Positions 34,982 to 39,377 of a stretch of DNA of 39,377 bases are shown here, piece by piece. Every line of letters begins with the position of its first letter. The first letter of the stretch is position 1. Under the pieces are notes generated by a model, which had not been told where the DNA came from, searched no databases, and saw only the letters and a program-made list of their open reading frames with translations. Source of the DNA: Bryobacterales bacterium. Its GTDB lineage: Bacteria; Acidobacteriota; Terriglobia; Bryobacterales; Bryobacteraceae. Where the stretch lies: the NCBI GenBank assembly GCA_025462965.1, contig JAOAPQ010000068.1, positions 1 to 39,377 of the forward strand, given 5' to 3'. The position numbers were made by a program, and so were the translations under genes.

Positions 34982-36306
34982 TGAAACAACTGCCCCGCCG
35001 CACCCTTCTGCGGGGGCTCGGCGCATCCATCGCTCTGCCTTTCCTCGACGCGATGGTTCCCGCTTTCGCCGCGCCCGCACGCTCCGCATCAGCCGGCCCC
35101 ACTCGCCTGATGTACGTATACGCGCCAACGGGCATGATGCCGCAAGCCTGGTACCCCGAGACTACCGGCGCTGAATTCACGTTCCCGCGCATCATCAAAC
35201 CGCTCGAAAAGTTCCGCAAGGACATCCTAGTGATCAGCGGGTTGGGCGACAACCCAGGGCGCGCTCTCGGCGATGGACCCGGCGACCATTCCCGCGCCGC
35301 GGCCAGCTATCTCACCGGCGCGCATCCCAAGAAAACCGAAGGCGCCGATATCCAGTGCGGCATCTCTGTCGATCAGGTCGCCGCGCGGAAGTCAGGCAAA
35401 GAGACCAGGTTTGCGTCGCTCGAACTGACTTGCGAAGATAGCCGCCAAGCGGGCGCTTGCGACAGCTATAGCTGCGCGTATCAGAGCATTTCGTGGAAAT
35501 CGGAAACGCAGCCGCTGCCGCCGGAGATGAATCCGCGGCTCCTCTTCGAACGTCTCTTCGGCGATCTCGATCTCAGCGGCAGTCCGGCTGAGCGCCGGAA
35601 CCAGCAGACTTACCGCAAGAGCATCCTCGACCTCGCGTTTCAGGACACGCAGACTCTGAAAGGCACGCTCGGCGCGGGCGACCGCCGCAAGCTGGATGAA
35701 TATCTCACCTCCATTCGAGAACTGGAGAATCGGATCGAGAAAGCCGAAACTGATACGCGCCGGCTTCCGCCCGGGATCGGCAAGCCGGAGGGAATCCCGC
35801 CCAACTATGCGGACCATGCGCGGCTCCTGTTCGATCTGGTCACCGTCGCCTTCCAGACTGACATGACGCGCGTTGCCACCTTCATGATGGCCCGCGAAGG
35901 CGGCCTTCGCACCTACGCTGAATGTGGAGTTCCTGAAGCGCACCACTCCATCTCCCACCACCGCGGCGACCCGGCGTTGATCGAGAAGATCACGAAAATC
36001 CAGTGCTACCACCTGGAGCAATTCACTTACTTCATCGAAAAGCTGAAATCAACGCCCGATGGCGATGGCTCGCTGCTCGATCACTCCGCCATCGTATACG
36101 GCGCGGCGATGGGAGACCCGAACGTGCACGACCACGGCACGTGTCCTACGCTGATCGCCGGCAACGCGCGAGGCCGGATACAAACCGGGCACCATGTGTC
36201 CTACGAGAAGGAAACCCCCATGGCCAACCTGCACCTCTCGCTGCTGGACTGCGCCGGCGTCCCGACCGAGAAACTAGGCGACGCCACGGGCCTGGTCGAC
36301 TTGTAA
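34981..36306 (+). CDS. DUF1552-family protein
   Basis: RRTLLRGLGASIALPFLDAMVPAFA; RLMYVYAPTGMMPQAWYPE; YGAAMGDPNVHDHGTCPTLIAGNARGRIQTGHHV; TAATG overlap with the DUF1592 gene. Confidence 0.93.
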   Translation: MKQLPRRTLLRGLGASIALPFLDAMVPAFAAPARSASAGPTRLMYVYAPTGMMPQAWYPETTGAEFTFPRIIKPLEKFRKDILVISGLGDNPGRALGDGPGDHSRAAASYLTGAHPKKTEGADIQCGISVDQVAARKSGKETRFASLELTCEDSRQAGACDSYSCAYQSISWKSETQPLPPEMNPRLLFERLFGDLDLSGSPAERRNQQTYRKSILDLAFQDTQTLKGTLGAGDRRKLDEYLTSIRELENRIEKAETDTRRLPPGIGKPEGIPPNYADHARLLFDLVTVAFQTDMTRVATFMMAREGGLRTYAECGVPEAHHSISHHRGDPALIEKITKIQCYHLEQFTYFIEKLKSTPDGDGSLLDHSAIVYGAAMGDPNVHDHGTCPTLIAGNARGRIQTGHHVSYEKETPMANLHLSLLDCAGVPTEKLGDATGLVDL

Positions 36307-36342
36307 GCTCCACCCCACACAGCTCTGGAAAGCTCCTAAATC

Positions 36343-37374
36343 TTGAAAGCTCTCGTCAAAACCTCCACCGCCCCGGGTCTCCAACTCGAAGACGTCCCTG
36401 AGCCCGTTCCCGGCATCAATGACGTCCTTATCCGCGTCCGCTACACCGGCATCTGCGGCACCGACCTCCACATCTACCAGTGGGACGATTGGGCCCGCGC
36501 GACCATACCCGTCCCTATGGTGATCGGCCACGAGTTTTCCGGCGAAATAATCACCGTCGGTTCGAATGTCAACGATTTCCACCCGGGCGAAATCGTCAGC
36601 GGCGAAGGCCACGTGGTCTGCGGCCGATGCCGCAACTGTCTGGCAGGCAGGCGGCATCTCTGCGCGCACACGCAAGGCGTTGGCGTAAACCGGCCCGGAG
36701 CCTTCGCCGAGTACGTCGTTCTACCCATGAGCAACATCTGGCGGCACAATCCCACGATCGACCAGGAAGTCGCCGCCATTTTCGATCCGTTCGGAAACGC
36801 CGTTCATACTGCTCTCTCGTTTCCGGTCCTCGGCGAGGATGTCCTTATCACCGGCGCGGGCCCCATCGGCATCATGGCCGCCGCCGTTGTGCGTCACGCA
36901 GCCGCGCGCCACGTCGTAATCACGGACCTGAACCCATACCGTCTCGAGCTCGCCCGCAAGATGGGCGTCACGCTCGCGATCGATCCAACCAAAACGCCCG
37001 TCCGCGAAGCGCAAAAGAAACTCGGCATGCAGGAGGGCTTCGATGTCGGTCTCGAGATGTCGGGCAATGAAACCGCGTTCCGTGAGATGCTCGCGAACAT
37101 GTCGCACGGCGGCAAGATCGCGATGCTCGGCATCCCGCCCAGGGAGCTCGCCATCGATTGGAACCAGGTCATCTTCAACATGCTCACCATCAAGGGAATC
37201 TACGGCCGCGAAATGTACGAGACCTGGTACAAAATGACGGTCATGCTCGAATCCGGCCTCGATATCTCACCCGTCATCACGCACCGTTTCCCGTTCCACG
37301 AGTTCCAGAAGGGCTTCGATGTCATGCTATCCGGCAAAGGCGGCAAGGTAATCCTCGATTGGACGGTTGTGTAA
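36343..37374 (+). CDS. tdh: L-threonine 3-dehydrogenase
   Basis: [83 protein letters not shown] start. Confidence 0.95.
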   Translation: MKALVKTSTAPGLQLEDVPEPVPGINDVLIRVRYTGICGTDLHIYQWDDWARATIPVPMVIGHEFSGEIITVGSNVNDFHPGEIVSGEGHVVCGRCRNCLAGRRHLCAHTQGVGVNRPGAFAEYVVLPMSNIWRHNPTIDQEVAAIFDPFGNAVHTALSFPVLGEDVLITGAGPIGIMAAAVVRHAAARHVVITDLNPYRLELARKMGVTLAIDPTKTPVREAQKKLGMQEGFDVGLEMSGNETAFREMLANMSHGGKIAMLGIPPRELAIDWNQVIFNMLTIKGIYGREMYETWYKMTVMLESGLDISPVITHRFPFHEFQKGFDVMLSGKGGKVILDWTVV

Positions 37375-37379
37375 TCGCC

Positions 37380-38561
37380 ATGTACGCCAACATTCAACCT
37401 TTTCTGCAAGACAAGCTTCGCGAAATCGAAAGCGCCGGCCTCTACAAACGCGAGCGCGTCATCGCAACGCCGCAGCAGGCCGAAGTCAGCGTCGCCGGCT
37501 CGCCGCCTGTCCTCAACATGTGCGCGAACAATTACCTCGGTCTTGCAAACCACCCCGAGATCCTCGCCGCCGCGCACACCGCACTCGATGATTGGGGATA
37601 CGGCCTGGCCAGCGTACGTTTCATCTGCGGCACTCAAACCATCCACAAGCAGTTGGAAGGGCGCTTGAGTGAGTTTCTAGGCACCGAAGACACGATCCTC
37701 TACGGTTCCTGTTTCGACGCTAACGGCGGCCTCTTCGAAACGCTGCTCGACGCGGAAGATGCCATCATCTCCGATGAACTGAATCACGCCAGCATCATCG
37801 ATGGCGTGCGTCTCTCGAAGGCCGCCCGCTTCCGCTACAAGAACGGCGACATGGACGATCTGGAAGCGAAGCTCAAGGAAGCCTCGGCCGCGCGCTTCCG
37901 GCTCATTGCCACGGACGGTGTCTTCTCGATGGACGGCTTCATTGCGAACCTGCCGGCGATTTGCGATCTGGCCGACAAATACCAGGCGATGGTGATGGTT
38001 GACGATTCGCACGCAGTCGGCTTCATGGGCGAGAACGGCCGCGGCACGCATGAGTACCACCATGTAATGGGCCGCGTCGATATCATCACGGGTACGCTCG
38101 GCAAAGCGCTCGGCGGCGCGAGCAGCGGCTACACCAGCGGCCGGCGCGAAATCGTCGATGTGCTCCGTCAGCGCTCCCGGCCCTATCTGTTCTCGAACTC
38201 CGTCGCGCCCCCCATCGTAGCCGCGTCGCTCAAGGTTCTCGATCTGCTGGCGCAGTCGGCGGAACTGCGCGACCGCGTCCACAGCAACACGCGTTTCTTC
38301 CGTGAGCGGATGCAGTCTCTCGGTTTCGCAATTCCGCCCGGAGAGCACCCCATTGTCCCCATCATGATCGGCGACGCCGCCCGCGCCACCAAAATGGCCG
38401 ATCTGCTGCTCACAAGAGGCGTCTACGTGATCGCGTTCTCCTACCCCGTGGTGCCCCGCGACAAAGCCCGGATCCGCGTCCAGATATCCGCGGCCCATAC
38501 CGAAGCCGAACTAAACTTCGCCACCGAGCAGTTCGCCGCCGCCCGCAAGGATCTGGCGTAG
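37380..38561 (+). CDS. kbl: Glycine C-acetyltransferase (2-amino-3-ketobutyrate CoA ligase)
   Basis: [69 protein letters not shown]. Start refined from ORF start 37158. Confidence 0.95.
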   Translation: MYANIQPFLQDKLREIESAGLYKRERVIATPQQAEVSVAGSPPVLNMCANNYLGLANHPEILAAAHTALDDWGYGLASVRFICGTQTIHKQLEGRLSEFLGTEDTILYGSCFDANGGLFETLLDAEDAIISDELNHASIIDGVRLSKAARFRYKNGDMDDLEAKLKEASAARFRLIATDGVFSMDGFIANLPAICDLADKYQAMVMVDDSHAVGFMGENGRGTHEYHHVMGRVDIITGTLGKALGGASSGYTSGRREIVDVLRQRSRPYLFSNSVAPPIVAASLKVLDLLAQSAELRDRVHSNTRFFRERMQSLGFAIPPGEHPIVPIMIGDAARATKMADLLLTRGVYVIAFSYPVVPRDKARIRVQISAAHTEAELNFATEQFAAARKDLA

Positions 38562-38564
38562 CCG

Positions 38565-39308
38565 CTAGCTCTCATGAATCAACTCCTCGCTAGCCGAAAG
38601 CGTTGCATCTTCGGCGTCAACCGCGGCCACTACCTCCCACGAAATGGCACTGACGCCCGCCTCCAGCGAAAGCCTGGTCACAATCTGCTCCAGCCCTTGC
38701 TCTTTAGGTCCCAGTGTCTTCAGATAAGCCTTCACATTTACGCGAGCCAATAGCTCATCATCCACGCTCTGCAAGGCAATCAGACTTAATTGCGAACGCC
38801 CCACGTTCTGAATCAGGATGGTCCGGAAATTCGCTTCATCCGCCGTCCGGCAAGTGCATCGCAAGCGATACAGGATTTCGTGTTCTTCCTTCAGAACCGG
38901 CGTGCGATTGACCAGATACGCCACGGGCCGCAGGATCAGGTTCGCCGAGAGCACGCCTGCCGCCCCCATGGCCGCCAGCTCCATGCGACCAAGCCCGGCA
39001 AGGGTTCCCACCGCCGCCGTACACCACAGTGTCGCGGCTGTGTTCAACCCCCGGATGTTAAAGCCGTCTTTCAGGATCACGCCGCCGCCCAGAAAGCCGA
39101 TGCCCGAAACGACATACGCGGCCACTCTGCCCTGGCTGCCGTCCCCCGCGATCAGGCCGCCCATCATGACGAACATGGCGGACCCCACCGCGACCAGCGC
39201 GTTCGTTCTCAACCCCGTCATCCGCTGCCGCCACTGCCGTTCCAGGCCGATCACCCCGCCGAGCAACAGCGCGGCAACCATTCGAATTCCGAAATCCATC
39301 CAGTGCAT
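38565..39308 (-). CDS. MgtC/SapB family protein
   Basis: RMVAALLLGGVIGLERQWRQRMTGLRTNALVAVGSAMFVMMGG; GIGFLGGGVILKDGFNIRGLNTAATLWCTAAVG. Confidence 0.93.
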   Translation of the reverse strand: MHWMDFGIRMVAALLLGGVIGLERQWRQRMTGLRTNALVAVGSAMFVMMGGLIAGDGSQGRVAAYVVSGIGFLGGGVILKDGFNIRGLNTAATLWCTAAVGTLAGLGRMELAAMGAAGVLSANLILRPVAYLVNRTPVLKEEHEILYRLRCTCRTADEANFRTILIQNVGRSQLSLIALQSVDDELLARVNVKAYLKTLGPKEQGLEQIVTRLSLEAGVSAISWEVVAAVDAEDATLSASEELIHES

Positions 39309-39320
39309 CGTCCTGCTCCT

Positions 39321-39377
39321 TTACATCTTGCCAAACACTCCCGCCAGATCAAGCGCGTGATAGAGCACGAGCATCGT
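39321..39377 (-). CDS. C-terminal tail or short fragment of an unidentified ORF (window edge)
   Basis: Minus-strand reading ...TMLVLYHALDLAGVFGKM*; too short to classify. Confidence 0.25.
   Translation of the reverse strand, partial: TMLVLYHALDLAGVFGKM

Noticed and set aside
39321-39377. Resemblance of LYHALDLAGVF to the N-terminus of TRIC/UPF0126 proteins
   Set aside because: Only about 18 residues visible and it ends in a stop; not enough to assign a family.

Overview
A 39.4-kb GC-rich bacterial chromosomal segment. Family content (TIGR03437-type domain, DUF1592/DUF1552 pair, DUF1080, PEP-CTERM tail, CarD, IPT/TIG arrays) suggests an Acidobacteria/Solibacter-like host; this is an inference, no search was run. 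About 37 likely genes were read. Main blocks: (1) redoxins and a LysW-like zinc ribbon with a hyperacidic tail; (2) an MBOAT / acyl carrier protein / FkbH-like HAD module with a methyltransferase and a divergent SGNH protein, a candidate ACP-dependent (possibly glyceryl) surface acylation system; (3) GTP-PEPCK and a DUF1080 protein; (4) a PEP-CTERM protein and a multiply frameshifted TIGR03437 remnant; (5) a Wzm/Wzt/GT2 polysaccharide export operon with a G9 tract just after the start of the permease gene; (6) a surface/envelope cluster: DUF4384, Ig-like anchor protein, beta-propeller, IPT/TIG array, CsgG-like protein and membrane Ser/Thr kinase; (7) dnaB with paired DnaA-box-like sites upstream; (8) CarD with a near-consensus promoter; (9) an A1-type haem-copper oxidase operon with two subunit III paralogs and a 55-aa CxxC membrane miniprotein; (10) a tandem-fused SGNH esterase, an alcohol dehydrogenase pseudogene, a lactonase, DUF1592/DUF1552, tdh-kbl and MgtC. 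No rRNA, tRNA, CRISPR array or intact transposase was recognised.
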